The position numbers were made by a program, and so were the translations under genes. From positions 62,001 to 126,000 of the forward strand of contig CAVSMC010000012.1 of assembly GCA_963728935.1 (NCBI GenBank): a DNA stretch of 64,000 nt, read 5' to 3'. Of this stretch, positions 8,839 through 17,960 are shown piece after piece. Position 1 is the stretch's first letter. Each line of letters begins with the position of its first letter. This DNA is from CAVSMC01 sp963728935 (GTDB lineage: Bacteria > Pseudomonadota > Gammaproteobacteria > Burkholderiales > Casimicrobiaceae). The notes beneath the pieces are model-generated. The model saw only the letters and a program-made list of their open reading frames with translations, searched no databases and had not been told where the DNA came from.

Positions 8839-10818
8839 ATGTCCACGATCGAGTCCGTCTCGCACGAAAACCGGTTGTTTCCGCCGCCGGCGAGCTTTGT
8901 CGCGCAGGCGAACGTCACACCGGCCGAAGTCGACCGGCTGAACGCGGCCGCGGCGAAGGACTTCGCCGGATTCTGGGCCGGTCTTGCGCGCGAGACGCTG
9001 CTGTGGAAGAAGCCGTTCACGCGAGCGCTCGACGAGTCGAACGCTCCGTTCTACAAATGGTTCGACGACGGCGAGCTCAACGTCTCCTACAACTGCCTCG
9101 AGCGCAACCTGCAGAACGGCAACGCGGGCAAGACCGCGATCATATTCGAGGCGGACGACGGCAAGCAGACGCGCGTCACGTATCAGGATCTCTATCACCG
9201 CGTCTGCCGGCTAGCGAACGGGCTGCATTCGCTCGGCATCAAGAAGGGCGACCGCGTGATCGTCTACATGCCGATGTCGATCGAGGGTGTGGTCGCGATG
9301 CAGGCGTGCGCGCGCATCGGCGCGACGCACTCGGTCGTGTTCGGCGGCTTTTCGGCTAAGTCGTTGCAGGAGCGGATCATCGACGCCGGCGCGGTGGCCG
9401 TCATCACCGCCGATGAGCAGATGCGGGGCGGCAAGCCGCTGCCGTTGAAGGCGATCGTCGACGAGGCGCTGGGCCTTGGCGGTTGCGAGGTGATCCGCAA
9501 CGTCGTTGTCTATCAGCGCACCGGCGGCAACGTCTCGTTCAAGCCGCCGCGCGACGTATGGCTGCACGAGCTGTCCGCTGCGCAGGCGGACACCTGCGAG
9601 CCGGAATGGGTCGGCGCCGAGCATCCGCTGTTCATCCTGTACACATCGGGCTCGACCGGAAAACCGAAAGGCGTGCAGCACAGTTCCGGCGGCTACTTGC
9701 TGTGGGCGATGCTGACGATGCGCTGGGTGTTCGACATCAAGCCGCAGGACATCTTCTGGTGCACGGCCGACATCGGCTGGGTCACCGGCCACACGTACAT
9801 CGCGTACGGGCCGCTCGCGTGCGGCGCGACCGAGATCGTCTTCGAGGGCGTACCGACTTATCCGGACGCCGGCCGCTTCTGGAAGATGATCCAGGACCAC
9901 AAGGTCAACATCTTCTATACGGCGCCGACCGCGATCCGCTCACTGATCAAGGCGGCCAACGCGAATCCGCAGTACGCGCCCGACCGCTACGACCTGTCCA
10001 GCCTGCGCCTGCTCGGCACCGTCGGCGAGCCGATCAATCCGGAAGCGTGGATGTGGTATCACACCCAGGTTGGCCGCGAGCGCTGTCCGATCGTCGATAC
10101 GTGGTGGCAGACGGAAACGGGCGGCCACATGATCTCGCCTCTGCCCGGCGTGACCGCGCTCGTCCCCGGGTCGTGCACGCTCCCGATTCCGGGGATCATG
10201 GCGGCTATCGTCGATGAGACCGGCCACGACGTCGAGAACGGACACGGCGGCATTCTCGTGGTCAAGCGGCCGTGGCCGGCGATGATCCGCACGATCTGGG
10301 GCGACCCGGAACGCTACAAGAAGTCGTACTACCCGGAGGAGCTCGGCGGCAAGCTCTATCTCGCGGGCGACGGCTCGGTGCGCGACAAGGAGCGCGGCTA
10401 TTTCACGATCATGGGCCGCATCGACGACGTGCTCAATGTGTCGGGCCACCGGCTCGGCACGATGGAGATCGAGTCGGCGCTGGTCGCCAATCCGATGGTT
10501 GCCGAAGCAGCGGTCGTCGGACGTCCCGATGACATGACCGGCGAAGCGGTATGCGCGTTCGTCGTGCTGAAGCAGGCGCATCCCGAGGGCGCGGCGGCGG
10601 AGAAGATCGCGAAGGAGTTGCGCGATTGGGTGGGCAAGGAGATCGGCCCGATCGCGAAGCCGAAGGACATCCGCTTCGGCGACAACCTTCCGAAGACGCG
10701 CTCGGGCAAGATCATGCGGCGGCTGCTGCGCTCGCTCGCGAAAGGGGAGGAGATCACGCAGGACATCTCGACGCTGGAAAACCCGGCCATCTTGGAGCAG
10801 CTCCGCCAAAGGCTGTAG
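8839..10818 (+). CDS. acs: Acetyl-coenzyme A synthetase
   Basis: 659 residues, the standard length. It activates acetate to acetyl-CoA through acetyl-adenylate. Visible motifs are the AMP-binding loop YTSGSTGKPKGVQHSSGGYL, WWQTETGGHMISPLPG, the GRIDDVLNVSGHRLGT hinge and the C-terminal PKTRSGKIMRRLLR with the lysine that protein acetyltransferases modify and sirtuins deacetylate in this family. Start at ATG 8839 follows GGAGGAGGAAGG. A sirtuin-type deacetylase is encoded about 40 kb away, which fits the known control of Acs, though any link here is inferred. Confidence 0.97.
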   Translation: MSTIESVSHENRLFPPPASFVAQANVTPAEVDRLNAAAAKDFAGFWAGLARETLLWKKPFTRALDESNAPFYKWFDDGELNVSYNCLERNLQNGNAGKTAIIFEADDGKQTRVTYQDLYHRVCRLANGLHSLGIKKGDRVIVYMPMSIEGVVAMQACARIGATHSVVFGGFSAKSLQERIIDAGAVAVITADEQMRGGKPLPLKAIVDEALGLGGCEVIRNVVVYQRTGGNVSFKPPRDVWLHELSAAQADTCEPEWVGAEHPLFILYTSGSTGKPKGVQHSSGGYLLWAMLTMRWVFDIKPQDIFWCTADIGWVTGHTYIAYGPLACGATEIVFEGVPTYPDAGRFWKMIQDHKVNIFYTAPTAIRSLIKAANANPQYAPDRYDLSSLRLLGTVGEPINPEAWMWYHTQVGRERCPIVDTWWQTETGGHMISPLPGVTALVPGSCTLPIPGIMAAIVDETGHDVENGHGGILVVKRPWPAMIRTIWGDPERYKKSYYPEELGGKLYLAGDGSVRDKERGYFTIMGRIDDVLNVSGHRLGTMEIESALVANPMVAEAAVVGRPDDMTGEAVCAFVVLKQAHPEGAAAEKIAKELRDWVGKEIGPIAKPKDIRFGDNLPKTRSGKIMRRLLRSLAKGEEITQDISTLENPAILEQLRQRL

Positions 10819-10940
10819 AAGCGCCGCGCCGGCAGTTCAGCCAACGGTGATCCGCCGCGCGGCGACCGTTCACCGAAGCTGACATCCGGCGATACTCGAA
10901 GCTCCGTCAGCGGCTGCGGCTTCGCCTGCGATAAACTCGG

Positions 10941-10970
10941 CGGCGGCGTTCGATTCGGACGCCGCCGTTT
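10941..10970 (+). terminator. Probable acs terminator hairpin
   Basis: CGGCGGCGT at 10941-10949 pairs with ACGCCGCCG at 10959-10967 across a 9-base loop and is followed by TTT. The T run is short, so termination may be partial. Confidence 0.5.
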
Positions 10971-10984
10971 CATTGCCGCATTCC

Positions 10985-11323
10985 GTGTTCGCCTTCGAGA
11001 CCGAGCTCTTCCTCATCCGAGCGATCAAGCTGGTGATCGAGATCGCCGGCCTCGCGCTGATCGGTCAGGGGCTCGTTTACCTCTTGTCGAGAGGCGTCGG
11101 ACAGGACCCCGCGCGCAACTTCTTCTACCGCGCGCTGAAGACGGTCGTATCGCCGTTCAGCTGGCTCGTGCGTCGCCTGACGCCGAAAGTTGTCGACGAC
11201 AAACACATTCCGATCGCCGTGCTGGGATTGCTCGCGTTCGCGTACGTCGGAGTGCTGTTCACGCTCGCCAACGCGTGCATCGGTCACGGCCTGACGATTG
11301 CCGAATGCCGGCAGGTCAAATAG
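10985..11323 (+). CDS. Small two-helix membrane protein, unknown function
   Basis: About 112 residues. Two hydrophobic segments are visible: one near residues 16-35 (LVIEIAGLALIGQGLVYLL) and one near 78-100 (IPIAVLGLLAFAYVGVLFTLAN), with a basic loop between them, so the protein probably sits in the inner membrane. I do not recognise a family. The start is uncertain: GTG at 10985 or TTG at 10973, neither with a clear ribosome binding site. Its TAG stop overlaps the GTG start of the TPR gene, so the two are probably co-translated. Confidence 0.65.
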   Translation: MFAFETELFLIRAIKLVIEIAGLALIGQGLVYLLSRGVGQDPARNFFYRALKTVVSPFSWLVRRLTPKVVDDKHIPIAVLGLLAFAYVGVLFTLANACIGHGLTIAECRQVK

Positions 11324-11907
11324 TGTTCGCCGCCGCGCTGCGCCGGGTCCGCCGCGGCTACTGGAACCAGATAGCTGCGTGGTCGTTGTTGTTCCGCCAG
11401 CGCGAGCCGGCGCTCCGCTGCTATCGCAAGATGCTCGAGCACGACCCGCTCGACGCGCGCGCGCTTGCGTCGATCGGCTACCAGCAGGCGCAAGCCGGCG
11501 AGAATCGCGCTGCGCTCGCCACGCTCGACCGCGTCGTCGCCCTGGCGCCCGACAATGCCGAATATCACTTCGATCGCGGATACCTGCTGCAGCAGTTGAA
11601 CGATCACGACGGCGCGATGAGCGCGTTCCGGCGCGCGCTCGAGTGCAACGCCGACCACGACCGCGCGCTCTATGGCCTCGCGCTGTCGCTGATCGCATGC
11701 CGGCGGATCGAGGAAGCCGTCGCGCCGCTCAAGCGCAATACCAAGCTGCAGCCGATGAGTCCGTACGGCTGGTACCAGCTCGCGCGCGTCGAGTTCGATC
11801 TCGGCCATCGCGACGAAGCGCAGCGGATCATCGATCACGTCGCGAAGTTTGAGCCGAAGGTTGCGCGACAACTCGCGCGCGAGACCGGGCTCAAGGTCAG
11901 CGGCTGA
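11323..11907 (+). CDS. Tetratricopeptide repeat protein
   Basis: 194 residues consisting largely of tandem helix-turn-helix TPR units. Recognisable cores are LDARALASIGYQQAQAG, NAEYHFDRGYLLQQLND and DHDRALYGLALSLIACRR, with Ala-8 / Gly-type packing positions conserved. TPR proteins are protein-protein scaffolds and no partner is evident, so no specific function is assigned. GTG at 11323 overlaps the previous stop (TAGTG) and AGGT lies 6 bases upstream; an ATG at 11305 is possible but has no ribosome binding site. Confidence 0.75.
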   Translation: MFAAALRRVRRGYWNQIAAWSLLFRQREPALRCYRKMLEHDPLDARALASIGYQQAQAGENRAALATLDRVVALAPDNAEYHFDRGYLLQQLNDHDGAMSAFRRALECNADHDRALYGLALSLIACRRIEEAVAPLKRNTKLQPMSPYGWYQLARVEFDLGHRDEAQRIIDHVAKFEPKVARQLARETGLKVSG

Positions 11908-11972
11908 GCATCGACTTCCGTCGCAGTGCCCGCATTGCGCCGCAACAGCACGCGCGTTTGCGACCCGCGGGC

Positions 11973-12002
11973 TTGTTGCTGCTGCACAAAGCTGGCTATA
12001 CT
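11973..12002 (+). promoter_or_regulatory. Candidate sigma70 promoter of the symporter pair
   Basis: TTGTTG at 11973-11978 and TATACT at 11997-12002 with an 18-base spacer, about 120 bases upstream of the DUF4212 gene and after the TPR gene stop. The -10 is close to consensus in a GC-rich background. Confidence 0.5.
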
Positions 12003-12121
12003 GCGCCCGGCTTATTGCCCGCATAACAGGCGAACGCGGTCGGGAAAAAGCGCTGAAGAAAAACAGTCCGCCGCGTGTTCGCGGATACCAACAATCGCGC
12101 CGTACCTAGGAGGGGCCTGCC

Positions 12122-12385
12122 ATGCAGTTGACCGAGAAGCATCGTGAGTACTGGCACAAGAACCTCACGATCACGGCAATCCTGCTCGTCGTCTGGTTCG
12201 TCGTCACGTTTGTCGTCGGCTATTACGCCCGCGAGCTGTCGTTCAATTTCTTCGGCTGGCCTTTCGCGTTCTGGATGGCTGCGCAGGGTGCGTTGATCAT
12301 CTACGTGATCATCATCTGGTATTACGCCCGCTACATGAACACGCTCGACAAGATGTACGGCGTCGACGAAGGAGACGAACAATGA
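12122..12385 (+). CDS. DUF4212 small subunit of sodium:solute symporter
   Basis: 87 residues with two membrane helices (ITAILLVVWFVVTFVVGYYA and FAFWMAAQGALIIYVIIIWYYA) after a charged LTEKHREYWHKN start. This is the small accessory protein that always precedes VC_2705-type symporters. AGGAGGGG lies 8 bases before ATG 12122. Its stop overlaps the large subunit start (ATGA at 12382-12385), which implies coupled translation in roughly equal amounts. Confidence 0.9.
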   Translation: MQLTEKHREYWHKNLTITAILLVVWFVVTFVVGYYARELSFNFFGWPFAFWMAAQGALIIYVIIIWYYARYMNTLDKMYGVDEGDEQ

Positions 12386-14493
12386 ATACGCCCGCTACGC
12401 CGACCAACGTCTTCGCCGTCGGCAGCCAGCGTCTGTTCACCGCTCAGTTGAAGAAGATCTACACGTGGTACACCGGCGGCTTCATCATCTTCATCATCGC
12501 GCTCGCGATCCTCGAGCAGCTGGGGATGCCGCGCAACTGGATCGGCTACGTCTTCCTGCTCGCAACGGTTGGCCTGTACGCCGGCATCGGCGTGATGGCG
12601 CGAACCTCGGACGCGGCCGAGTACTACGTGGCGGGGCGGCGCGTGCCGGCGCTGTTCAACGGCATGGCGACCGGCGCCGACTGGATGAGCGCTGCGTCGT
12701 TCATCGGCATGGCGGGCACGCTGTATCTGACCGGTTTCAACGGGCTCGCCTTCATCATGGGATGGACCGGCGGCTACTGTCTGGTCGCACTGTTCCTCGC
12801 GCCGTATCTTCGCAAGTTCGGCCAGTTCACGATTCCGGACTTCCTCGGCGCGCGCTACGGCGGCCACATCCCGCGTGCCGTCGGCATTTTCGCCGCGATC
12901 CTCTGCTCGTTCACCTACGTCGTAGCGCAGATCTACGGCGTCGGGCTGATCACGACGCGGCTCACCGGCGTCCCCTTCGAGCTGGGGATTTTCCTCGGCC
13001 TCGGCGGCATCCTCGTCTGCTCGTTCCTGGGCGGAATGCGCGCGGTGACATGGACGCAGGTCGCCCAGTACATCATCCTGATCGTCGCCTACATGATTCC
13101 GGTGATCTGGCTTTCAGTTAAGCAGACCGGGATCCCAATTCCGCAGCTTGTCTACGGCAAGCAGCTCGAGAAGGTGACGGCGCTGGAAGAGAAATTGATC
13201 AACGATCCGAGGGAGATCGAGGTCCGCAATATCTTCAAGGCCCGCGCCGACGAGGCGACGGCGAAGCTGAAAGGATTGCCGGGCTCGCTCGACGCCGAAC
13301 GCCAGAAGCTCACGGCAAACGTCGAAAAGGTCAAAGCCGAGAACGCGCCCTTGGACCAGGTCACGGCCGCCGAAAAGGCGCTCGCCGCGCTGCCGAAGGA
13401 CGTCGAGGCCGCGAAAGCCGCATGGACGAAGGACGCGGGCGCGGGCGCGCGCGCTGCGCCACCGCTGCGGCATGCCGAGGCCTTCCCGGGCAAGGATGAG
13501 GCCGCCCGCGACATATCGCGGCGCAACTTCCTTGCGCTGATCTTCTGCCTGATGGTGGGAACCGCGGCGCTACCGCACATATTGATGCGCTACTACACGA
13601 CGCCGTCCGTGAAGGAAGCGCGCGTGTCGGTTTTCTGGTCGCTGTTCTTCATCTTCCTACTGTATTTCACCGCACCGGCGCTCGCCGTGCTCGCCAAGTT
13701 CGACGTATACACGCTGGTTGTCGGCACCGAGTTCGCCAAGCTGCCGCAGTGGGTCGCGTCGTGGACGAAGGTCGATCCGGGCCTGCTGTCGATCGTCGAC
13801 GTCAACCGCGATGGCATCGTGCAGCTCGCCGAGATCGCGATCGGCGGGGACATCGTCGTGCTGGCGACGCCGGAGATCGCCGGACTCCCATACGTCATCT
13901 CCGGGCTGGTTGCCGCGGGCGGGCTCGCTGCCGCCCTGTCGACGGCAGACGGCCTTCTGCTGACGATCGCGAACGCGCTGTCGCACGACTTCTACTACAA
14001 GATGCTCGATCCGAACGCGCCGACCGGACGCCGCGTGATGATCTCGAAGGTCCTGCTGCTGGTGGTCGCGGTCGCGGCGGCAACGGTTTCGGCGCAGAAA
14101 CCGGCCGACATCCTGTTCCTCGTTTCTGCGGCGTTCTCGCTGGCGGCGGCGGCATTCTTCCCCGCACTCGTTTGCGGCATCTTCTGGAAACGCGCGAACA
14201 AGTGGGGCGCGACGCTCGGCATGGCTGCAGGCCTCGGCATAACGTTCTACTACATGGTGACGACGCAGCCGTGGTTGCGCGGCGTATTCGGCGTGACCGG
14301 TTCGATCGCCGATCATACGTGGTGGGGCATCCAGGCGATCTCGGCTGGCCTGTGGGGTGTTCCGCTCGGCTTCGCGGTGATCATCATCGTGAGCCTGATC
14401 ACGCCGTCGCCCGACAAGGAGACGCAGGATCTGGTCGAGCACGTCCGGTATCCGAATCTCGTCGGCGACACCATGCAGACCGAGGGAACCTAG
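12382..14493 (+). CDS. Sodium:solute symporter, VC_2705 subfamily (large subunit)
   Basis: 703 residues, inner membrane, SSS family related to acetate permease ActP. The usual N-terminal SSS pattern EYYVAGRRVPALFNGMATG is present. A soluble, Lys/Glu/Ala-rich, probably coiled-coil insert occupies about residues 255-375, and a second polar loop holds DVNRDGIVQLAE (residues 473-484), a perfect 12-residue EF-hand calcium loop. Both inserts explain the length compared with about 550 for ActP. Substrate is likely a short carboxylate, which would fit the nearby acs, but this is inference. A strong hairpin terminator follows. Confidence 0.9.
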   Translation: MNTPATPTNVFAVGSQRLFTAQLKKIYTWYTGGFIIFIIALAILEQLGMPRNWIGYVFLLATVGLYAGIGVMARTSDAAEYYVAGRRVPALFNGMATGADWMSAASFIGMAGTLYLTGFNGLAFIMGWTGGYCLVALFLAPYLRKFGQFTIPDFLGARYGGHIPRAVGIFAAILCSFTYVVAQIYGVGLITTRLTGVPFELGIFLGLGGILVCSFLGGMRAVTWTQVAQYIILIVAYMIPVIWLSVKQTGIPIPQLVYGKQLEKVTALEEKLINDPREIEVRNIFKARADEATAKLKGLPGSLDAERQKLTANVEKVKAENAPLDQVTAAEKALAALPKDVEAAKAAWTKDAGAGARAAPPLRHAEAFPGKDEAARDISRRNFLALIFCLMVGTAALPHILMRYYTTPSVKEARVSVFWSLFFIFLLYFTAPALAVLAKFDVYTLVVGTEFAKLPQWVASWTKVDPGLLSIVDVNRDGIVQLAEIAIGGDIVVLATPEIAGLPYVISGLVAAGGLAAALSTADGLLLTIANALSHDFYYKMLDPNAPTGRRVMISKVLLLVVAVAAATVSAQKPADILFLVSAAFSLAAAAFFPALVCGIFWKRANKWGATLGMAAGLGITFYYMVTTQPWLRGVFGVTGSIADHTWWGIQAISAGLWGVPLGFAVIIIVSLITPSPDKETQDLVEHVRYPNLVGDTMQTEGT

Positions 14494-14511
14494 ACGACCG
14501 CGGTTGGGCGC

Positions 14512-14553
14512 GACAACAAAAAGGCTCGCGTTCGCCGCGGGCCTTTTGTTGTC
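14512..14553 (+). terminator. Rho-independent terminator of the symporter operon
   Basis: GACAACAAAAAGGC (14512-14525) pairs with GCCTTTTGTTGTC (14541-14553). The A-rich 5' arm and T-rich 3' arm make it potentially bidirectional, serving also the convergent GST gene. Confidence 0.75.
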
Positions 14554-14648
14554 GGAGTCGCTGTCGTACTGCGCCGGTTCGACTCACGGCCGGCGACGCT
14601 CGCCAGAGTACGCCCGACATTGCTTGCACGCGACCTACGAAGCGGAGC

Positions 14649-15260
14649 TTACCCTGCCGGCGGCACCGTTTCGGCGAACGACGGACGCTTCGCGAGCTTT
14701 TCCGCGTGACGCGCGAGGTTCGGATAATCGTTGCGCCAATCGATGTCCGGATGGCGAAAGTCGAGATAGCCCAGAGCGCAGCCGGTCGCGATGTCGGCGA
14801 GCGTATAGGCCTCTCCGCTGCACCACGGTCGCTCGTCGAGGTCGCGTGCGAACTCCGCGACGCCGAGCGCGATCTTCTGCCGCTGGCGCTCGATCCACGC
14901 CTTGCTCTGCTGGCGTTGCGGACGCCGCGACTCGAGCACGACCGCCGACGCGGCGTCGCAAATGCCGTCGGCGAGCGCTTCCCATTTCTTCACCGCGATC
15001 CGCTGCCGCGCAGGCTCCGGAATCAGACGGCTCACCGGGCTCACCGAGTCGAGGTATTCGACGATCACCCGCGAGTCGTAGAGCAGCGTACCGTCGTCGA
15101 GCGCGAGCACGGGAACCTTGCCAAGAGGGTTCCATTCCGGAACCGACGTGTCGGCAGCCCACGGCGAGACCTCGACCAGTTCGTACTCGATTTTCTTGTC
15201 GGCGAGCGCGATGCGCACTTTGCGCACATACGGGCTCGTCAGCGAGGCGATCAGCTTCAT
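14649..15260 (-). CDS. Glutathione S-transferase family protein
   Basis: 203 residues with a thioredoxin-like N-terminal domain (MKLIASLTSPYVRKVRIAL, then GKVPVLALDDGTLLYDSRVI with the cis-Pro and the Asp-Ser that hold the gamma-glutamyl group) and an all-helical C-terminal domain containing YTLADIATGCALGYLD. This is the YibF-like bacterial GST pattern. Substrate unknown. ATG 15260 is divergent from purB, whose start is 145 bases away. Confidence 0.9.
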   Translation of the reverse strand: MKLIASLTSPYVRKVRIALADKKIEYELVEVSPWAADTSVPEWNPLGKVPVLALDDGTLLYDSRVIVEYLDSVSPVSRLIPEPARQRIAVKKWEALADGICDAASAVVLESRRPQRQQSKAWIERQRQKIALGVAEFARDLDERPWCSGEAYTLADIATGCALGYLDFRHPDIDWRNDYPNLARHAEKLAKRPSFAETVPPAG

Positions 15261-15404
15261 GGACAGCGGAAGCGGCGCCGCGCGCCGCGGGGCAAACGGC
15301 GCGTGCAGTATAGCATCGCGTCGCTCGCGCCGAAGTTCACGGTCGCGGCCGTCGCAAGCGCGCGTGCTAAACTCGACCGCCTGTCCCGCCGCACGCGTTC
15401 CTCG

Positions 15405-16778
15405 ATGTCCGATTCCACTGCCTTGACCGCGTTGTCGCCGCTCGACGGCCGCTACGCGCGCAAGGTCGCCGCGTTGCGCGAACACTTCAGCGAATTCGGT
15501 CTGATCCGCGACCGCGTGCGCGTCGAGATCGCGTGGCTCATCGCGCTCGCCGACGAGCCTGCGATCGCGGAGGTCGCGCCGTTTCCCGCCTCGGCGCGCC
15601 AGGCGCTCGAAGCGGCGGGCGCGAGCTTTTCGACCGCTGACGCCGAACGCGTGAAGGCGATCGAGCGAACGACCAATCACGACGTCAAGGCGGTCGAATA
15701 CTGGTTGAAGGAGCGCTTCGCCGGCGAGCCCGATGTGGCGCGCGTCGCCGAGTTCTTCCACTTCGCGTGTACGTCGGAGGACATCAACAACCTTGCCTAC
15801 GGGCTCGGGCTCGCCGAGGCGCGCCACGATCGGTTGCTGCCGGATCTGCGCGCGATCGCGGCGACGCTGCGCGAGCTTGCGCATGCGCATGCGGCGCAAC
15901 CGATGCTTTCGCGCACGCACGGGCAGCCGGCGACGCCGACCACGCTCGGCAAGGAGATCGCGAACGTATACGCGCGGCTCGAGCGTGCGATCGCCGCGAT
16001 CGAGCACGTACCGATCAAGGGCAAGATGAACGGCGCGGTCGGCAACTACAACGCGCATGTCGCCGCGTATCCGGACGTCGATTGGGAGCGTCTCGCCGCG
16101 CGCGTGGTCACGAGCCTCGGGCTCGAGCTCAATCCGTATACGACGCAGATCGAGCCGCACGACTACATGGCCGAGCTGTTCGACGCGATCGCGCGCGCCA
16201 ACACGGTGCTGATCGACTTCGACCGCGACGTCTGGGGCTACGTCTCGCTCGGCTACTTCCGCCAGAGGGTCAAGGACGGGGAAGTCGGATCGTCGACGAT
16301 GCCGCACAAGGTCAACCCGATCGACTTCGAGAATTCCGAGGGCAACCTCGGCATCGCGAACGCGCTGCTGCGTCATCTCGCCGAGAAGCTGCCCGTTTCG
16401 CGCTGGCAGCGCGACTTGAGCGATTCGACGGTGCTGCGCAACGTCGGCGTCGCGCTCGGTCATGCGCTGCTCGGCTGGGGCTCGCTTGCGCAGGGACTCG
16501 CGCGCCTCGACGTCGACGCCGCGCGGCTCGCCGAAGATCTCGACGCGAATTGGGAAGTGCTCGCCGAACCGATCCAGACAGTGATGCGCCGCTACGGCGT
16601 CGCCAATCCCTACGAGCAGTTGAAGGCGCTCACGCAGGGCAAGGCCGGCATCAGCGCCGCCGCGCTTCGCGCGTTCATCGATACGCTCGCGATACCGGAC
16701 GACGCCAAGGCGCGGCTGCGCGCGCTGACGCCGGCAGGCTACATCGGCAAAGCGGCCGAGCTCGCGCGGCGCGTTTGA
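15405..16778 (+). CDS. purB: Adenylosuccinate lyase
   Basis: 457 residues. Cleaves fumarate from SAICAR and from adenylosuccinate in purine synthesis. N-terminal LTALSPLDGRYARKV and the fumarase/aspartase superfamily signature GSSTMPHKVNPIDFENSEGN are intact; TRTHGQPATPTTLGKE carries the general-acid His region. It begins at ATG 15405 (MSDSTALTALS). The length and motifs match the gammaproteobacterial-type PurB of about 456 residues. No other purine gene is nearby. Confidence 0.97.
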   Translation: MSDSTALTALSPLDGRYARKVAALREHFSEFGLIRDRVRVEIAWLIALADEPAIAEVAPFPASARQALEAAGASFSTADAERVKAIERTTNHDVKAVEYWLKERFAGEPDVARVAEFFHFACTSEDINNLAYGLGLAEARHDRLLPDLRAIAATLRELAHAHAAQPMLSRTHGQPATPTTLGKEIANVYARLERAIAAIEHVPIKGKMNGAVGNYNAHVAAYPDVDWERLAARVVTSLGLELNPYTTQIEPHDYMAELFDAIARANTVLIDFDRDVWGYVSLGYFRQRVKDGEVGSSTMPHKVNPIDFENSEGNLGIANALLRHLAEKLPVSRWQRDLSDSTVLRNVGVALGHALLGWGSLAQGLARLDVDAARLAEDLDANWEVLAEPIQTVMRRYGVANPYEQLKALTQGKAGISAAALRAFIDTLAIPDDAKARLRALTPAGYIGKAAELARRV

Positions 16779-16829
16779 CGCCGCGCTGTCGCGAGCGTCG
16801 CGGCCGACTCGCGCATCGTTAGCGGAGAG

Positions 16830-17190
16830 TTAGCGCGAACGGTCTCGCGAGCGGTCGCCCGCGATCGGAATTTCCGCGTGGTACTTGGCCGTAGCTTGGC
16901 GCGTGTCCGTTCCCGTTTGACGATTGCCTGCGCGCAGCGTGTGATCGCATCGACCTTCGGCTCGAGCGTTTGCGCGACGTCGTCGTGCGCGGCGCTCGTG
17001 AGATCCGCCGACAGCTAGCGAAAGGCGACGTCGATCGCGTCGAGCAGCTGCCGGTGATCGTCCTCGTTGGAGGTTGGTCAGCAAGTTGGATCTCGTTGCG
17101 GACCATCCACGATGCGCTCGACCTTCTCGATCATCGGCCGGTCGCTCGCGGACAGCGCGTTGACGTTCGTCGCGTCGCGCGCGCGTTCGA
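16830..17190 (-). pseudogene. Decayed coding remnant, family unknown
   Basis: The 416-base gap between purB and dedA has no intact gene, but minus-strand stretches in different frames look like former protein: NVNALSASDRPMIEKVERIVDG near 17170-17105, and DDHRQLLDAIDVAFR, stop, LSADLTSAAHDDVAQTLEPK near 17064-16950. The composition is unlike the Arg/Pro-rich shadow frames around it. An in-frame stop and frame changes argue for a dead gene. I cannot name the family. Confidence 0.35.
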
Positions 17191-17194
17191 GCGA

Positions 17195-17845
17195 TCAGCG
17201 GTGCGATGTCGCCTTCGTCGCGCGGCGCTCGCGCAGATAGCCGATCGTCGCCGGCGTCAGCGAAACGGCGACGAACGCGATCACGATGATCGTGAGATTG
17301 TTCTTCACCCATCCGATGTCGCCGAACAGGTAGCCCGCGTAGACGAGCAGCGAAATCCACGCGACCGCGCCGACGGCGTTGTACGCGAGGAAACGTCTAT
17401 AGCCCATGCCGGCGACGCCGGCGAGAAACGGGGCGAACGTCCGAATGATCGGCACGAAGCGGCCGATGACGATCGTCACCCCGCCGTACTCGTCATAGAA
17501 CGCCTGCGTGCGGCGCAAGTGGTCCTGCCTGAACCATCGCGATTGCGGCTTATCGAAGACGCGCGGTCCGATGAAATGACCGACGGAGTAGTTGACCGTG
17601 TCGCCGAGGATCGCCGCCGCCATCAGGAGCGCGGCGAGCGCATGGATGTCGAGCCCCGCCGAGGCGACGACGGTCCCGGCAATGAACAGGATCGAATCGC
17701 CGGGCAGGAACGGGAACACGACGAGACCCGTCTCGGCGAAGATCACGACGAACAGAATCCCGTACAGCCAGGCACCGTATTGCGCTACGAGCCCGGCGAC
17801 GCTTTGGTCGAACGCGAACAGCGAGTAGAGGATCGTCGTCAGCAC
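17195..17845 (-). CDS. DedA family inner-membrane protein
   Basis: About 216 residues. It has the DedA/SNARE-associated pattern: FAETGLVVFPFLPGDSILFIAG near the N-terminus, then GHFIGPRVFDKPQSRWFR, GRFVPIIRTFAPFLAGVAGM, and C-terminal membrane helices. DedA proteins are polytopic; some flip undecaprenyl phosphate or phosphatidylethanolamine. The start is unclear. GTG 17845 gives the expected N-terminus, whereas the frame continues to GTG 17899 inside a palindromic element, and no ribosome binding site is visible for either. The element seems to have replaced the native 5' leader. Confidence 0.88.
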   Translation of the reverse strand: MLTTILYSLFAFDQSVAGLVAQYGAWLYGILFVVIFAETGLVVFPFLPGDSILFIAGTVVASAGLDIHALAALLMAAAILGDTVNYSVGHFIGPRVFDKPQSRWFRQDHLRRTQAFYDEYGGVTIVIGRFVPIIRTFAPFLAGVAGMGYRRFLAYNAVGAVAWISLLVYAGYLFGDIGWVKNNLTIIVIAFVAVSLTPATIGYLRERRATKATSHR

Positions 17846-17848
17846 GGG

Positions 17849-17952
17849 CGAAAAAGTAGGGTCAGACTCGACTTTTCGCAAACGGTATGCTGATAGCACG
17901 CCGCGCGCTGGAAAGTAGAGTCTGACCCTACTTTTTATGACCCTACTTTTTC
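17849..17952. repeat. AGGGTCAGACTCGACTTT inverted-repeat element, copy 1
   Basis: The left arm at 17851-17877 (AAAAAGTAGGGTCAGACTCG...) and the right arm at 17911-17936 are near-perfect complements separated by 33 bases. A partial third arm, ATGACCCTACTTTTT, follows at 17937-17951. It lies exactly between secF and dedA. The same sequence recurs twice more in the window, so it looks like a MITE/REP-type mobile palindrome; no transposase is seen. Confidence 0.8.
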
Positions 17953-17960
17953 GCCATTCC

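Noticed and set aside
6885..9020. 711-residue fumarase with an N-terminal extension
   Set aside because: The extra 205 residues are low-complexity intergenic translation; a good ribosome binding site and family start lie at 8405.
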